Counted from the first letter of the stretch, positions 9,388-18,652 are shown. The stretch is 64,000 nt of DNA from Sphingomonas soli NBRC 100801 (GCF_001591025.1 NZ_BCTZ01000014.1:1-64000); one strand, 5' to 3'. Numbers and translations: made by a program. Notes: a model not told the origin generated them from the letters alone.

Positions 9388-9963
9388 GTGCAGAGGCTGG
9401 TGCTGATCGCGGGGTTGGGTGTTGCCCTGGCAGGCTGCAACAAGGGTCCGTCGACCGAGGAGAGCGCACGTGCCAGCGGCGAGATCCGGCTGGAGAATGT
9501 CTCCGCCGAAGAGGTGATGAAGCAGGCCGCCGCGGCGCAGGACAAGAACCGGATCCAGGCGGGCGAGTGGGAAAATACCGTCCAGATCGTCGCCGCCGAG
9601 ATGCCCGGCGCCCCCGAGCCGCTGCGCAAGCAGATCGAGGCGGAAGCGAAGAAGCCGCCCGAGTCGCGCACGGAGTGCAAGAAGGCTGACGACAAGGCGA
9701 TCGACTTCTCGCAGCTCGGCTCTGTGACCAAGGACTGCAGCTTTGCCAAATATGTGCTGGCGGATGGCAAGATCGACGCGAGCATGGAGTGCAAGTCGCC
9801 GTTCGGCCCGGTCCGCATGACGATCAACGGTACGCAGAGCGCGACCGCCTATGACGTCACGATGAGCCAGGTGCAGACGCCGCCGGGGCAGACCCAGCCT
9901 TCCAAGCTCACGATCCGCGCCACCGGCAAGCGGCTGGGCGAGTGCAAGGCGGCGGCGGGCTAG
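9388..9963 (+). CDS. DUF3617-family lipoprotein
   Basis: A 191-residue protein starting at GTG after GGGAGATGGA. The signal MQRLVLIAGLGVALAGC gives a lipobox with Cys17. The mature part has the layout of the DUF3617 family: an opening IQAGEWENTVQI, conserved cysteines in SRTECKK, TKDCSF, MECKSP and GECKAA, and a YDVTMSQV strand. Such proteins are common in sphingomonads and are periplasmic with unknown function. Its stop overlaps that of the convergent acyltransferase gene in a shared CTAG at 9960-9963. Confidence 0.75.
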   Translation: MQRLVLIAGLGVALAGCNKGPSTEESARASGEIRLENVSAEEVMKQAAAAQDKNRIQAGEWENTVQIVAAEMPGAPEPLRKQIEAEAKKPPESRTECKKADDKAIDFSQLGSVTKDCSFAKYVLADGKIDASMECKSPFGPVRMTINGTQSATAYDVTMSQVQTPPGQTQPSKLTIRATGKRLGECKAAAG

Positions 9964-11171
9964 GCTCGCTTGGGCGCTAACCCGATCAGCGGGCGGAACC
10001 AGCCGATCCGCCCGCCGATCAGATAGACCGCGATGCACGCCGCCATCGTGCCGCTGAGCAGCAGCGCGAACTCGGTGAACGGGCCCAGGTTCAGCGGCAG
10101 CGTGTACCAGGCGATCAGCACGATCGCCGTGTGGTGGATGATGTAGAAGGGAAACACCGCCTCGGCGAGCGGCTTGCGCCACTTATGGTCGCGGTTCCAC
10201 CAGGTCTCGGCGATGTGGAACAGCGTCAGGATCATGGTCCAGGCCATGGTCACGCGGCATGCCCGGTCGATCGCCATGATCGCGTGCGGCGGCACGGCGC
10301 TGCCCGGCCAGATCATCTCGGTCGCCACCACCGGCAGCCCCGCCAGCGCCGCGATTGCCAGCGCGGCCTTCCAGTTGCGGTGGATCGTCGGCCATAGCCC
10401 CGGCGCGCCGGCCAGCGCGAAGCCGAACAGGAACATCAGCAGAAATTGCGCATGCCCCGCCCAGTCGCTGAACAGTCCCTGGCGCTCGGGCACGACGAAC
10501 AGCAGCGCCAGCCGCATCGCCGCCAGCACGCCGATCGGCACCCATAGCAGCCGCCTGCCCGTCGCCAGCCACGCCACTGCGCGGTCCATCGCGGCCAGGA
10601 TTCGCGCGCCACCCAGCGCCAGCGCTCCCGCCAGCAACAGGCTATAGGCCGCCAGATAGGCGACGAACCACAGATGCTCCCAGCTCGGGAATTCGCGGCC
10701 ATAGAATGTGCCGGTGCGCCAATAGTCCACGGTCCAGAAACGGAGATAGCCGTGCGGGTAGCCGGTCTCCATCACCCGCACCCACATCTCCAGCGGCACG
10801 ATCACCGCCATGCCAAAGGCGAGCGGCACTAGCAGCCGCTCGGCGCGTGACCGGCCGAACGCCACCGGCCCGGCGCTCCGATCATATAATTTGCGCGAGG
10901 CATAGCCCGATACGGCGAAGAGCAGGGGCAGCCGCCACGGCGTCAACAGCGCCATCGGCGGCACGAGCACGGCGTAGCTCTGCGGCGTGTGGATCACCCA
11001 ATCCCAGGGCGCGAAGACCATCGCGACGTGATAGACGATGAGCAGCCCGAACGCGGCGATCCGCAGCCAGTCCATCCCGTAATGGCGCTGGGCAGCCCGC
11101 AGCGAAGCGACGGAAGCGGAGTCATGCTGCACGCGGAACGGTTGCTCTCTTACAGGGCCCGGCATGGTCAT
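9960..11171 (-). CDS. Acyltransferase-3 / OpgC-like membrane protein
   Basis: A 403-residue polytopic inner-membrane protein with about ten hydrophobic segments. After a soluble N-terminus comes MDWLRIAAFGLLIVYHVAMVF with the family's conserved D..R and H, then LLFAVSGYASRKL, the usual second signature of acyltransferase family 3 (O-acyltransferases of glucans, lipids and antibiotics). The relation to OpgC/MdoC (succinylation of osmoregulated glucans) is suggested by IIHHTAIVLIAWY near the C-terminus. The acyl acceptor is unknown. The start at 11171 leaves about 30 cytoplasmic residues; ATG starts a little downstream are possible. Confidence 0.82.
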   Translation of the reverse strand: MTMPGPVREQPFRVQHDSASVASLRAAQRHYGMDWLRIAAFGLLIVYHVAMVFAPWDWVIHTPQSYAVLVPPMALLTPWRLPLLFAVSGYASRKLYDRSAGPVAFGRSRAERLLVPLAFGMAVIVPLEMWVRVMETGYPHGYLRFWTVDYWRTGTFYGREFPSWEHLWFVAYLAAYSLLLAGALALGGARILAAMDRAVAWLATGRRLLWVPIGVLAAMRLALLFVVPERQGLFSDWAGHAQFLLMFLFGFALAGAPGLWPTIHRNWKAALAIAALAGLPVVATEMIWPGSAVPPHAIMAIDRACRVTMAWTMILTLFHIAETWWNRDHKWRKPLAEAVFPFYIIHHTAIVLIAWYTLPLNLGPFTEFALLLSGTMAACIAVYLIGGRIGWFRPLIGLAPKRA

Positions 11172-11339
11172 ACCGCCCCAGCCTTAGCAACGCGTAAACC
11201 GCCAGAACCTCCGGAAAGTTACGCATTGTACCGCCGCCGGACGGTCGCCCTGCGAAATCCCCAATAAATCAACAACAAGCCTGCGATCGGCCGATTGCTG
11301 CTTCGTCGCTAAACTATAGCGAAGGGCTCAGGATCTGAA

Positions 11340-11352
11340 TATATACGCTTTA
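11340..11352 (+). promoter_or_regulatory. Candidate leaderless promoter of ispG
   Basis: TATATA at 11340-11345 ends exactly 6 nt before the ispG ATG at 11352, the spacing expected if transcription starts on the A of the start codon. No Shine-Dalgarno lies in the usual window before ATG. The -35 region (around 11317-11322) is poor. Confidence 0.35.
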
Positions 11353-12476
11353 TGTCCGTACGTCCCTGGCGTGATATTGTCCGCCGTCCCAGCCGCCAGA
11401 TCATGATAGGCAACGTCCCCGTCGGGGGCGATGCGCCCGTGACCGTGCAGACGATGACCAACACGGCGACCTCTGACGCGGTGGCGACGATCGACCAGAT
11501 CCGCCGCTGCGAGGATGCGGGCGTCGACATCATCCGCGTTTCCTGCCCCGATGTGGAATCAACGGTCGCGCTGAAGCAGATCGTCCGGGCCGCGCGGGTG
11601 CCGATCGTGGCGGACATCCATTTTCATTATAAGCGTGCGCTGGAAGCCGCTGATGCCGGCGCGGCCTGCCTGCGCATCAACCCCGGCAATATCGGCTCCG
11701 CAGAGCGGGTGAACGAAGTCGTCAATGCGGCAAAGGCCAATGGCTGCGCGATTCGCATCGGGGTAAATGCGGGCAGTCTCGAAAAGGATCTGCTCGAAAA
11801 ATATGGCGAGCCCTGCCCGGAGGCGCTGGTCGAATCCGCGCTCGATCACATCAAGCTGCTGCAGGATCGCGACTTCCACGAATTCAAGGTCGCGGTAAAG
11901 GCCAGCGATCTGTTCCTCGCCGTCGCCGCCTATCAGCAGCTCGCCGATCAGGTCGATTGTCCGCTCCATCTGGGGATTACGGAGGCGGGCGGCTTCGTCG
12001 GCGGCACGGTCAAGTCGGCGATCGGGATCGGGTCGCTGCTCTGGTACGGCATCGGCGACACGATCCGCGTCAGCCTTTCGGCTGAGCCGGAGGAGGAAGT
12101 CCGCGTCGGCTTCGAAATCCTCAAATCTCTTGGGATTCGCAATCGCGGCGTTCGTGTGGTTTCCTGCCCCAGCTGCGCGCGGCAGGGATTCGACGTGATT
12201 CGCACCGTGCAGGCACTGGAGGAGAGGCTCCAGCATATCCGTACGCCGATGTCGCTGTCGGTGCTCGGATGCGTAGTCAACGGGCCCGGCGAGGCTCGCG
12301 AAACCGACATAGGCATAACAGGTGGGGGTGCTGGAAAGCACATGGTTTATCTGTCGGGTGTTACCGACCATCATATTCAGGATGAAGGAATGATTGATCA
12401 CATCGTCAAACTGGTAGAGGCCAAGGCCGCACAGATCGAAGCTGCAGGCGGTATCGCCGTGGGGGCCGCAGCATGA
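11352..12476 (+). CDS. ispG: 4-hydroxy-3-methylbut-2-enyl diphosphate synthase (flavodoxin)
   Basis: The 374-residue iron-sulfur enzyme converts methylerythritol cyclodiphosphate to HMBPP in the non-mevalonate isoprenoid pathway in the cytoplasm. The N-terminal TIM barrel shows [23 protein letters not shown] and RINPGNIG; the C-terminal [4Fe-4S] domain shows [12 protein letters not shown] and [10 protein letters not shown], together providing three ligand cysteines, plus a conserved glutamate. Length and motifs match the bacterial two-domain form. The stop codon overlaps the ATG of the next gene (ATGA), suggesting co-translation. The start codon lacks an evident ribosome-binding site. Confidence 0.96.
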   Translation: MSVRPWRDIVRRPSRQIMIGNVPVGGDAPVTVQTMTNTATSDAVATIDQIRRCEDAGVDIIRVSCPDVESTVALKQIVRAARVPIVADIHFHYKRALEAADAGAACLRINPGNIGSAERVNEVVNAAKANGCAIRIGVNAGSLEKDLLEKYGEPCPEALVESALDHIKLLQDRDFHEFKVAVKASDLFLAVAAYQQLADQVDCPLHLGITEAGGFVGGTVKSAIGIGSLLWYGIGDTIRVSLSAEPEEEVRVGFEILKSLGIRNRGVRVVSCPSCARQGFDVIRTVQALEERLQHIRTPMSLSVLGCVVNGPGEARETDIGITGGGAGKHMVYLSGVTDHHIQDEGMIDHIVKLVEAKAAQIEAAGGIAVGAAA

Positions 12477-12958
12477 TCGCGCTCGCTCTCATGCTCGCCG
12501 TTCCGGAAGACGTGCCCGTCGTGACGGAAGCGGTCACCAGCGCGCTTTCGCAGCTCGGCACCGTCGCGCGCGGCCAGGCCGAAGCCGGCGCCACGCGCTA
12601 TTATGTCTCGATCGGCTGCGGCAATGGCTGGAACTCCTATTCGCTGCAGTGGCAGCGTCCAACCGACAAAGGCCCTCGCCGCTGGGGTCCACCGTCGAAG
12701 GCGCCGAAGCCCGATGCACCGCTGCCCGACGCCGTCATGCTCGCCGCAGTGGGCGATGTTTGCGACAGTTTCGAAGTATCGCTCACCGGCGATCAGTATT
12801 TCGAGGTAGATTGGTCGCTCAAGGACGGCGTCGTCAGCAGCGATGTCGAGCCGGTGAAGGACCTGAACAATGCAAGCTGGGACTATGACGCCCAGCAGCA
12901 TACGCTGGCGTTCTTCGGCGGCCCCGCGACGGCAATCCCGCGCAAGAACAGCCGCTAA
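12473..12958 (+). CDS. Hypothetical protein coupled to ispG
   Basis: A 161-residue protein whose ATG overlaps the ispG stop by 4 nt. The first ten residues are hydrophobic ([10 protein letters not shown]) but too short for a convincing signal peptide. The body is polar with aromatic patches ([21 protein letters not shown], and [21 protein letters not shown]) and ends in a basic tail. I do not recognise a family. Coupling to ispG may reflect only operon position. A hairpin without U-tract follows at 12991-13015. Confidence 0.6.
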   Translation: MIALALMLAVPEDVPVVTEAVTSALSQLGTVARGQAEAGATRYYVSIGCGNGWNSYSLQWQRPTDKGPRRWGPPSKAPKPDAPLPDAVMLAAVGDVCDSFEVSLTGDQYFEVDWSLKDGVVSSDVEPVKDLNNASWDYDAQQHTLAFFGGPATAIPRKNSR

Positions 12959-12990
12959 GGCCCTTGCCGGCCCGCACATCCTGAAGGCAC

Positions 12991-13015
12991 GGGCGTCCGC
13001 GAATGGTGGACGCCC
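12991..13015 (+). terminator. Hairpin after the ispG operon
   Basis: A perfect 8-bp stem GGGCGTCC/GGACGCCC with a 9-nt loop, 33 nt after the stop codon. No U-run follows, so termination here is a moderate guess. Confidence 0.4.
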
Positions 13016-13081
13016 GGGCTTCGGGAGCGCGCGTCCTTGAGCGGCGTTGAAATTCCGCCGCCATCCGGCCAAGGCCGTGCC

Positions 13082-13990
13082 ATGACCACGCCGCGCTCGA
13101 CTCCCCTCCCGATCGCCTTCGCGGCCGGCACGCTTGGCATCGCGCTCTTCTCCGCCATGGACGCGGTAATGAAGGGCATGACCATCGCGATGGGCGTGTA
13201 CAATGCGATGCTGTGGCGCTTTGGCGCGATCTTCGTGATGACCGGCATCCTCTATTTCGCCCGCCGGCCGCAAATGCCCGGCCGCGACGCGATGCGCTTT
13301 CACCTGGTCCGCGGACTCGTCACCGTGGTGATGGCATTGCTCTTCTTCTGGGGGCTCGCCCGCGTGCCGATGGCCCAGGCCATCGCGCTTTGCTACATCG
13401 CGCCGCTTCTCGCTTTGGGGCTCGCGGCGCTGCTGCTCAAGGAGAAGATCGGCCGCGGCGTGATCGGCGCATCCTTGCTGGCGATGGCCGGCGTCGCCGT
13501 GATCCTGCTGGGCCAAGCACGTGCGCAGATGGGCGAGCAGGCGCTTCTTGGCACCATCGCGATCATCGGTTCGGCGGTCTGCTATTCATACAACATCATC
13601 CTGATGCGCCAGCAGGCTCTGGTCGCGGGGCCTGCCGAGATCAGCTTCTTCCAGAGCCTGATCGTCGGCGGCGTGCTCTTGCTCGCCTCTCCCTGGCTCG
13701 GCGCGCTGCCGCCGGCGGGCCAGATCGCCCCGATCCTGCTCGCCGCAACGCTAGCCACCGCTTCGCTCTTCCTGCTTTCCTGGGCCTATGCCCGCGCCGA
13801 GGCGAACTATCTCGCGCCCACCGAATATACCTCGTTCGTCTGGGCGGCATTGTTCGGCTGGCTGGTGTTCGGCGAGCACGTCTCGCCCTATACGGTTGCA
13901 GGCGCCGCGCTGATCGTCGCGGCCTGCGTGCTTGCGGCTCGCCGCAAACCCGATTTCGTCGCCCATGATACCGAGGCCGCATTGCCATGA
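13082..13990 (+). CDS. EamA/DMT-family transporter
   Basis: A 302-residue inner-membrane protein with ten predicted transmembrane segments in two EamA repeats (roughly 10-140 and 150-290), each with the helix pattern of drug/metabolite transporters. The first repeat begins FAAGTLGIALFSAMDAVMKG, the second ends ALFGWLVFGEHVSPYTVAGAALIVAACVLAARR. Family members export amino acids, metabolites or drugs; substrate unknown. ATG 13082 is preferred to a TTG 15 codons earlier. It heads a coupled set with the GNAT gene (ATGA overlap) and a TfoX-N gene. Confidence 0.85.
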   Translation: MTTPRSTPLPIAFAAGTLGIALFSAMDAVMKGMTIAMGVYNAMLWRFGAIFVMTGILYFARRPQMPGRDAMRFHLVRGLVTVVMALLFFWGLARVPMAQAIALCYIAPLLALGLAALLLKEKIGRGVIGASLLAMAGVAVILLGQARAQMGEQALLGTIAIIGSAVCYSYNIILMRQQALVAGPAEISFFQSLIVGGVLLLASPWLGALPPAGQIAPILLAATLATASLFLLSWAYARAEANYLAPTEYTSFVWAALFGWLVFGEHVSPYTVAGAALIVAACVLAARRKPDFVAHDTEAALP

Positions 13991-14469
13991 TCACTATCCG
14001 CACCGCCACGCCGGCGGACGTTCCGCAGATTCTGTTCTTCGTCCACGAACTGGCCGAGTTCGAACGCGAAGCCGACAAGGTCGTCGCGACCGAGGAACTC
14101 CTCCACGCCGCAATGTTCGGCGGCAGCCGTCCAGACGCCGAAGCGATCATTGCGGAGATCGACGGCAAGCCGGTCGGCATGGCGCTGTTCTTCCACAATT
14201 TCTCGACCTGGACTGGCTGGCGCGGGCTCTATCTTGAGGATCTCTACGTCACGCCAGACGCACGCGGCCACGGCGTCGGCACCGCGTTGCTCAAGCATCT
14301 CGCGGGCATCGCGGTGGATCGCGGATGCACCCGCTTCGAATGGGCAGTGCTCGACTGGAACGTCAACGCGCAGAAATTCTATCAGTCGATGGGCGCGGTC
14401 CCGATGGACGATTGGACGGTCAACCGCGTCAGCGGCGACGCGCTCGCCCGGCTCGCCGGACGCGGCTGA
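13987..14469 (+). CDS. GNAT-family N-acetyltransferase
   Basis: A 160-residue acetyl-CoA-dependent N-acetyltransferase. It starts within the stop of the EamA gene. The acetyl-CoA-binding motif A is seen in LYLEDLYVTPDARGHGVGTALLKHL (R/Q-x-x-G-x-G/A form) and the later CTRFEWAVLDWNVNAQKFYQSMGA resembles the spermidine/diamine acetyltransferase subgroup. Acceptor unknown. Its TGA overlaps the ATG of the following gene (TGATG). Confidence 0.88.
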   Translation: MITIRTATPADVPQILFFVHELAEFEREADKVVATEELLHAAMFGGSRPDAEAIIAEIDGKPVGMALFFHNFSTWTGWRGLYLEDLYVTPDARGHGVGTALLKHLAGIAVDRGCTRFEWAVLDWNVNAQKFYQSMGAVPMDDWTVNRVSGDALARLAGRG

Positions 14470-14843
14470 TGGCGTTTGATCGCGGCCTGGTCGATTGGAC
14501 GATCGAGGCGTGCGAACCGATGGGCGGCGTCTCGATGCGCCACATGATGGGCTGCGCGATGCTCTATCTCGATGGCATGGTCTTCGGACTGGTCGATGAG
14601 AACGACATCTGGTTCAAGGCGGACGCGACGAGCAATGCCATGTGGGATGAAGCTGGCTGCGAACGCTTCACCTTCACCATGCGCGACGGCAGCACTGAGA
14701 GCCTGAACTATCGCCGCGGCCCGGCCGACGTCTATGACGATGCGGATGCGATGCGCGAATGGGCCGCAGTCGCCCTCGCCGCCAGCCAGCGCGCGCCGAA
14801 GAAGAAGAAGCCCAAGGCGAAGAAGCGCCAGCCGGCCCGATAA
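14469..14843 (+). CDS. TfoX N-terminal domain protein
   Basis: A 124-residue protein with one TfoX-N domain (about 1-95): SMRHMMGCAMLYLDGMVFGLVDENDIWFKAD followed by YRRGPADVYDD. The C-terminal competence-regulator domain of TfoX/Sxy is absent, as in many short bacterial homologues, and a Lys-rich tail (KKKKPKAKKR) could bind nucleic acid. It is translationally coupled to the acetyltransferase and convergent with the DUF1345 gene 8 nt beyond. Confidence 0.8.
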   Translation: MAFDRGLVDWTIEACEPMGGVSMRHMMGCAMLYLDGMVFGLVDENDIWFKADATSNAMWDEAGCERFTFTMRDGSTESLNYRRGPADVYDDADAMREWAAVALAASQRAPKKKKPKAKKRQPAR

Positions 14844-14851
14844 AGAACGCG

Positions 14852-15490
14852 CTAGCTTCCCAGCACGTTGATCGTGAACGCGATCACGCCCAGGTTGAAC
14901 ACGAAAGCCGCCAGGCAATGCAGCGTCACCGGCTTGCGCAGCCGGCCCTGCGTCACCTCCACATCGCTGGTCTGGAAGGTCATGCCGAGACAAAAGGCGA
15001 AATAGAGGAAGTCCCAGTAATCGGGCTCTTTCGTCTCCGGAAAGGTCAACCCGCCAGCATCCTTGCCCCGCCCGGCGGTATAGAAGAGATGCGCGTAGTG
15101 CAGGGCATATATCGTGTTGCTGAAGGTCCAGCTCAGCACCAGCGTGGCGATGACCAGCGGCATCGACCACCATTTTCCCGACTGCCCCTCCATCAATATG
15201 CTCGCCACCGCCGCCAGCACCACCAGCGACACCGCCAGCGTGATTAGCAGCAGCAACAGCCGATTGGCATCGTTGCGCCTGGCCGCCTTACGCATCGCCT
15301 CGGATTCGTCGCGGAGCATCGGCAGGCAGGACAGCAGGAAGACCATGGCTCCCGCGTCGAACCCGATCATCGCGCCGTAGCGCAGCCCGAGCAGCGGGAC
15401 GGCGAGCGCCGCCACCGCGGCCGTAATCGCGATGAAAAGCAGGAAACGCGCCGGGGCGATCCGGTTGCCGATGCCCCGCGCCGCAGTCAT
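14852..15490 (-). CDS. DUF1345 integral membrane protein
   Basis: A 212-residue protein with about five hydrophobic segments. The conserved DUF1345 C-terminal block is clear: HYAHLFYTAG then EPDYWDFLYFAFCLGMTFQTSDVEVT, ending in a final membrane helix. Role unknown. The ATG at 15490 overlaps the stop of the upstream membrane-protein gene by 4 nt, so the two are likely co-translated downstream of ppa. Confidence 0.82.
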   Translation of the reverse strand: MTAARGIGNRIAPARFLLFIAITAAVAALAVPLLGLRYGAMIGFDAGAMVFLLSCLPMLRDESEAMRKAARRNDANRLLLLLITLAVSLVVLAAVASILMEGQSGKWWSMPLVIATLVLSWTFSNTIYALHYAHLFYTAGRGKDAGGLTFPETKEPDYWDFLYFAFCLGMTFQTSDVEVTQGRLRKPVTLHCLAAFVFNLGVIAFTINVLGS

Positions 15491-16182
15491 TTCGCCGCCG
15501 ATTCGCGCGCCACCAGATCGGGCCGCCATGCGCCGACCAGTGCCGCGATCAGCAAGGCGCCCCAGGCATAAGTGTGACCCTTCATCATTGCCGGCGCGTG
15601 CGGATCGTTGAGGAGGAAATAAAGCGAGGCCAGCCCGCCTGCGAGCAGCAGCCCCGACGCAACCTTGCCCGCAAGCGAGCCGCGCCACAGCAACGCCGCG
15701 AGCATGATTTCGCCTAGCCCAAGCAGCGCGAATTTGGGCCGCACCGTCCAGAACAACGAGTCATATATCGCCTGCGTGCCCGGCAGATTGGCCAGCAGCT
15801 TGAACAGGACAAGCCCTTCGATCTCGTCAAAGGCCCCGGCTGCCAGGAACACGCTCATCGCCGCCAGCGCGAGCACCAGCCCCGAGCACCGCAGCGCGAA
15901 CGCGCCCAGCGCCAGGAACCCGGTATAGGCCGGAATGAACGCCAGCATGTCGAGCCACAGCGCCTCGCGCTGCGCCGCGATCAGCGTGCTGGTGCATGGC
16001 TCGCTGCCGAACAACGCGGTCACCTGGCCCGCGGTGCGCACCAATTCCAGCGCAATGATCGGCCCCGCCCCGTCGCTGGGACCGCAGGCGACGAGGCCCG
16101 GCACGCGCCCGAACATCGACGAGACGGCCAAAGTGGCCAGCCCCGCCAGCGCCGTCGCGCGCCAGGCGGCCGCCGCGTTCAG
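15487..16182 (-). CDS. Hypothetical membrane protein after ppa
   Basis: A polytopic protein with about six hydrophobic segments and cysteines in GSEPCTSTLIAAQREALWLD. No named family recognised. The start is uncertain: no ATG lies in a good position. A TTG at 16131 gives 214 residues but begins inside a likely first hydrophobic segment; the frame stays open upstream and a CTG at 16182 would give 231 residues, overlapping the ppa TGA as CTGA. The coordinates given use that upstream possibility. The gene is sandwiched between ppa and the DUF1345 gene with overlaps at both ends, consistent with one operon. Confidence 0.55.
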   Translation of the reverse strand: MNAAAAWRATALAGLATLAVSSMFGRVPGLVACGPSDGAGPIIALELVRTAGQVTALFGSEPCTSTLIAAQREALWLDMLAFIPAYTGFLALGAFALRCSGLVLALAAMSVFLAAGAFDEIEGLVLFKLLANLPGTQAIYDSLFWTVRPKFALLGLGEIMLAALLWRGSLAGKVASGLLLAGGLASLYFLLNDPHAPAMMKGHTYAWGALLIAALVGAWRPDLVARESAAK

Positions 16183-16721
16183 GCGGCAGCCTTTTCCCGC
16201 TTGGCGGCATCGATCGCCTCAATGACGATGCGCCGCGCTTCCTCGGCATCGCCCCACTCGCCGATCCGCACCCACTTTTCGGACTCGAGGTCCTTATAGT
16301 GCTTGAAGAAATGCTCGATCTGCTGGAGCACGATCGAAGGCAGATCCTGCCGCTCCCCTACATCCGAATAATAAGGGAAAGTCGTGTCGATCGGCACGCA
16401 GACCAGCTTCTCGTCGCCGCCAGCTTCGTCTTCCAGCTTGAGCACACCGATCGGACGCGCGCGCACGACGCAGCCCGGGATAAAGGGCGAGCGCGAGATC
16501 ACCAGCGCGTCGAGCGGATCGCCGTCGGGCGACAGGGTATGGGGCACGAAGCCGTAATTGGCCGGATAGCGCATCGGCGTATGCAGGATACGATCGACAA
16601 ACAACGCGCCGCTCGCCTTGTCGAACTCATACTTCACCGGCTCACCACCGGTCGGCACTTCGATGACGACGTTCAGGCTGTTCGGAACGTCGTCACCGGC
16701 CGGAATCAAATCAATACGCAT
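16179..16721 (-). CDS. ppa: Inorganic pyrophosphatase
   Basis: A family I soluble pyrophosphatase (180 residues) that hydrolyses PPi to drive biosynthesis in the cytoplasm. The signature region DPLDALVISRSP (metal-binding aspartates of the D-[SGDN]-D-[PE]-[LIVMF]-D-[LIVMGAC] type, seen as DGDPLDALV), KYEFDK and YPANYGFVPHT are all present, and the length is normal. It heads a minus-strand operon with two membrane proteins. The upstream peptidase on the same strand ends 33 nt before it. Confidence 0.97.
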   Translation of the reverse strand: MRIDLIPAGDDVPNSLNVVIEVPTGGEPVKYEFDKASGALFVDRILHTPMRYPANYGFVPHTLSPDGDPLDALVISRSPFIPGCVVRARPIGVLKLEDEAGGDEKLVCVPIDTTFPYYSDVGERQDLPSIVLQQIEHFFKHYKDLESEKWVRIGEWGDAEEARRIVIEAIDAAKREKAAA

Positions 16722-16753
16722 GTCTTACCCTGTTGCGGATGCGCCATCCCGCC

Positions 16754-18652
16754 TCATTTAGGCTGGAGCAGCTTGTCGAGACCGGCCTCTCCTACGCCGA
16801 TCTTTTCGAAGTGCGGATAGCGCAGCCCCTGATGATAGTCGATGGCGACTTCGCGGTAATGATCACCGCTCTTCAGCAGCAGCCGGATCGGGTCCATGCT
16901 GTCCTTCGCGGCCACCACTGCGGCCTTCAGCCGGTCGTTCGTGAAGCCCCGGCCGTTCACCGCCACGATCTCGTCGCTCAGTGACATTCCCGCCTTGAAC
17001 GCCGGCCCGTCCCACATCACCTGCGTGATCCCCGACGCGCCCAGCGAAAGCCCCAGCGAATACATCAGGTCGAGCCCGGACTTGGGCGTCGTCTTGTTGG
17101 GCTTGTCGGTATAGACGAGCTTATAGCCGTTGCGCTCGAAGCCCTGGAGCGGCGCATGGTCTGCGGGCTTGCCCACCTGCTGATCGAACAGGCTGCGCCA
17201 ATCATAGGGAACGATGCTGTTCAGCGTCTTGACGATGTCATCGATGGTAAAGGGCAGGACGCCATAATCGCCGTCGCGCATGCCATAGAAAGCGCGGTCA
17301 TAATCGTCGATCGACTTCGTGCCGCCGCTCTTCTCGCGCAGGATCGAATCCACGTTCATCCAGGTGATCAGCCCGTCGACATAATAGTCTTCGGAGCGCT
17401 GATAGCTCAGCCAGCCCTTGGGCGCGCGGGCGGTGATGATCGGATCGTTGGTCGTATCGAGCATCGACCGCCATTTGCGCCCCGGGCGGGTATCCTGGAG
17501 CGCGGCGTAGCTCGCCAGCACTTCCAGCGTGTCCTCCTTGGTCATCAGCCCCGCGCGGGCACCCAGCACATAGCCGATGAACTGATCATGCCCCTCATAG
17601 GCCCACAGCATCGCGTTGCGCATCGGCTCGCGGAAATCCGCAGTGATCTGGTCGGCGCCGCGCCGGTACTTGCCCACCCAGCTATGGGCATATTCGTGCG
17701 CCAACAGGTTGCGCGACGTATTGCCTTCGTCCCACTTGGCGAAATAGCCGAGCCCGGTGCCGTTTTCCGAACTGCGATGATGCTCGACGCCGATGCCACC
17801 CATTTCCGCGGTGATCGCGAACAGGAATTCGTAGCGGTCATAATGCTCCGCCCCGAACAATTTGATTGCCTGGGTCACCAGATTGCGGTGCTTTTCGATC
17901 TGATCGGGCTTGGCGTCGAGTTCCTCGGGAGAATCGGCAAAGACGTTCAGGTCCACGCGCTCGCCCAGATTGAATTCGCGATAATAGCGCCCGGCGAATA
18001 CCGGCGAATCGACCAGAACCTCATAGTCGACCTTGTCATAATTATAGGTCGATCCGTTGACCTTCGCGGGGATCGCCGAAGCCGCGCTCCAGCCTTCGGG
18101 ATAGGTCGCGCTCGCCACCACCGGGATTCGCCGCGTATAATATCCCGCCGGGTACAGGCTCAGCGAATACCATTGCAGGTTCATCATCGACGGCGTCATC
18201 ACGATGCGTCCCTGATCGCGCTTGGTCGCCGAAAGGAACTGGAACTCCACGTCCAGCGCCTTCGCGCCCTTGGGCGCGTTCACATGGAATGCGAAGACAT
18301 CGACGGGATCACGTTTCCATTCCAGCAGCTCGCCATTCGCCCGGATCTGCAGGCCGGCCAGCTTCTCGATCTCTCCGCGGGGGCCATGCTTGCCGGGAAT
18401 CCATTTCGGATAGAGCAGCACCATGGGTCCGCTCTTCACGACGGGAATGCTCTGCTTCATCCGGAAGATGCCCTGCTGCACGTTGGTCGCGTCGACATGC
18501 AGCGTCATCGTGCCCGGATAGGCCACGTCGCGCGCCTTCGGGATGGTGTCGTTGAACGGCACGGTCTTCGGGGCGCTGTTTCCGGCGGGGCTTTGCGCCA
18601 GAGCCGGGGTGGTGGTGGCGAGCAAAGCAGCGATGGAAAGCGCACGGAGCAT
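16754..18652 (-). CDS. Secreted M61-family (glycyl aminopeptidase-like) metallopeptidase with PDZ
   Basis: A 632-residue exported zinc peptidase. The signal peptide (MLRALSIAALLATTTPALAQ) is followed by the M61 N-terminal beta domain, the catalytic HEYAHSW motif (H319, E320, H323), a downstream glutamate in MLWAYEGHDQF, and a C-terminal PDZ-like domain (about 520-600, SLGLSLGAS...VAVNGRGF). Known relatives release N-terminal Gly/Ala. The ATG at 18652 is chosen because it begins the signal peptide; the frame upstream has no such feature. It is divergent from the methyltransferase-like gene at 18777. Confidence 0.9.
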   Translation of the reverse strand: MLRALSIAALLATTTPALAQSPAGNSAPKTVPFNDTIPKARDVAYPGTMTLHVDATNVQQGIFRMKQSIPVVKSGPMVLLYPKWIPGKHGPRGEIEKLAGLQIRANGELLEWKRDPVDVFAFHVNAPKGAKALDVEFQFLSATKRDQGRIVMTPSMMNLQWYSLSLYPAGYYTRRIPVVASATYPEGWSAASAIPAKVNGSTYNYDKVDYEVLVDSPVFAGRYYREFNLGERVDLNVFADSPEELDAKPDQIEKHRNLVTQAIKLFGAEHYDRYEFLFAITAEMGGIGVEHHRSSENGTGLGYFAKWDEGNTSRNLLAHEYAHSWVGKYRRGADQITADFREPMRNAMLWAYEGHDQFIGYVLGARAGLMTKEDTLEVLASYAALQDTRPGRKWRSMLDTTNDPIITARAPKGWLSYQRSEDYYVDGLITWMNVDSILREKSGGTKSIDDYDRAFYGMRDGDYGVLPFTIDDIVKTLNSIVPYDWRSLFDQQVGKPADHAPLQGFERNGYKLVYTDKPNKTTPKSGLDLMYSLGLSLGASGITQVMWDGPAFKAGMSLSDEIVAVNGRGFTNDRLKAAVVAAKDSMDPIRLLLKSGDHYREVAIDYHQGLRYPHFEKIGVGEAGLDKLLQPK

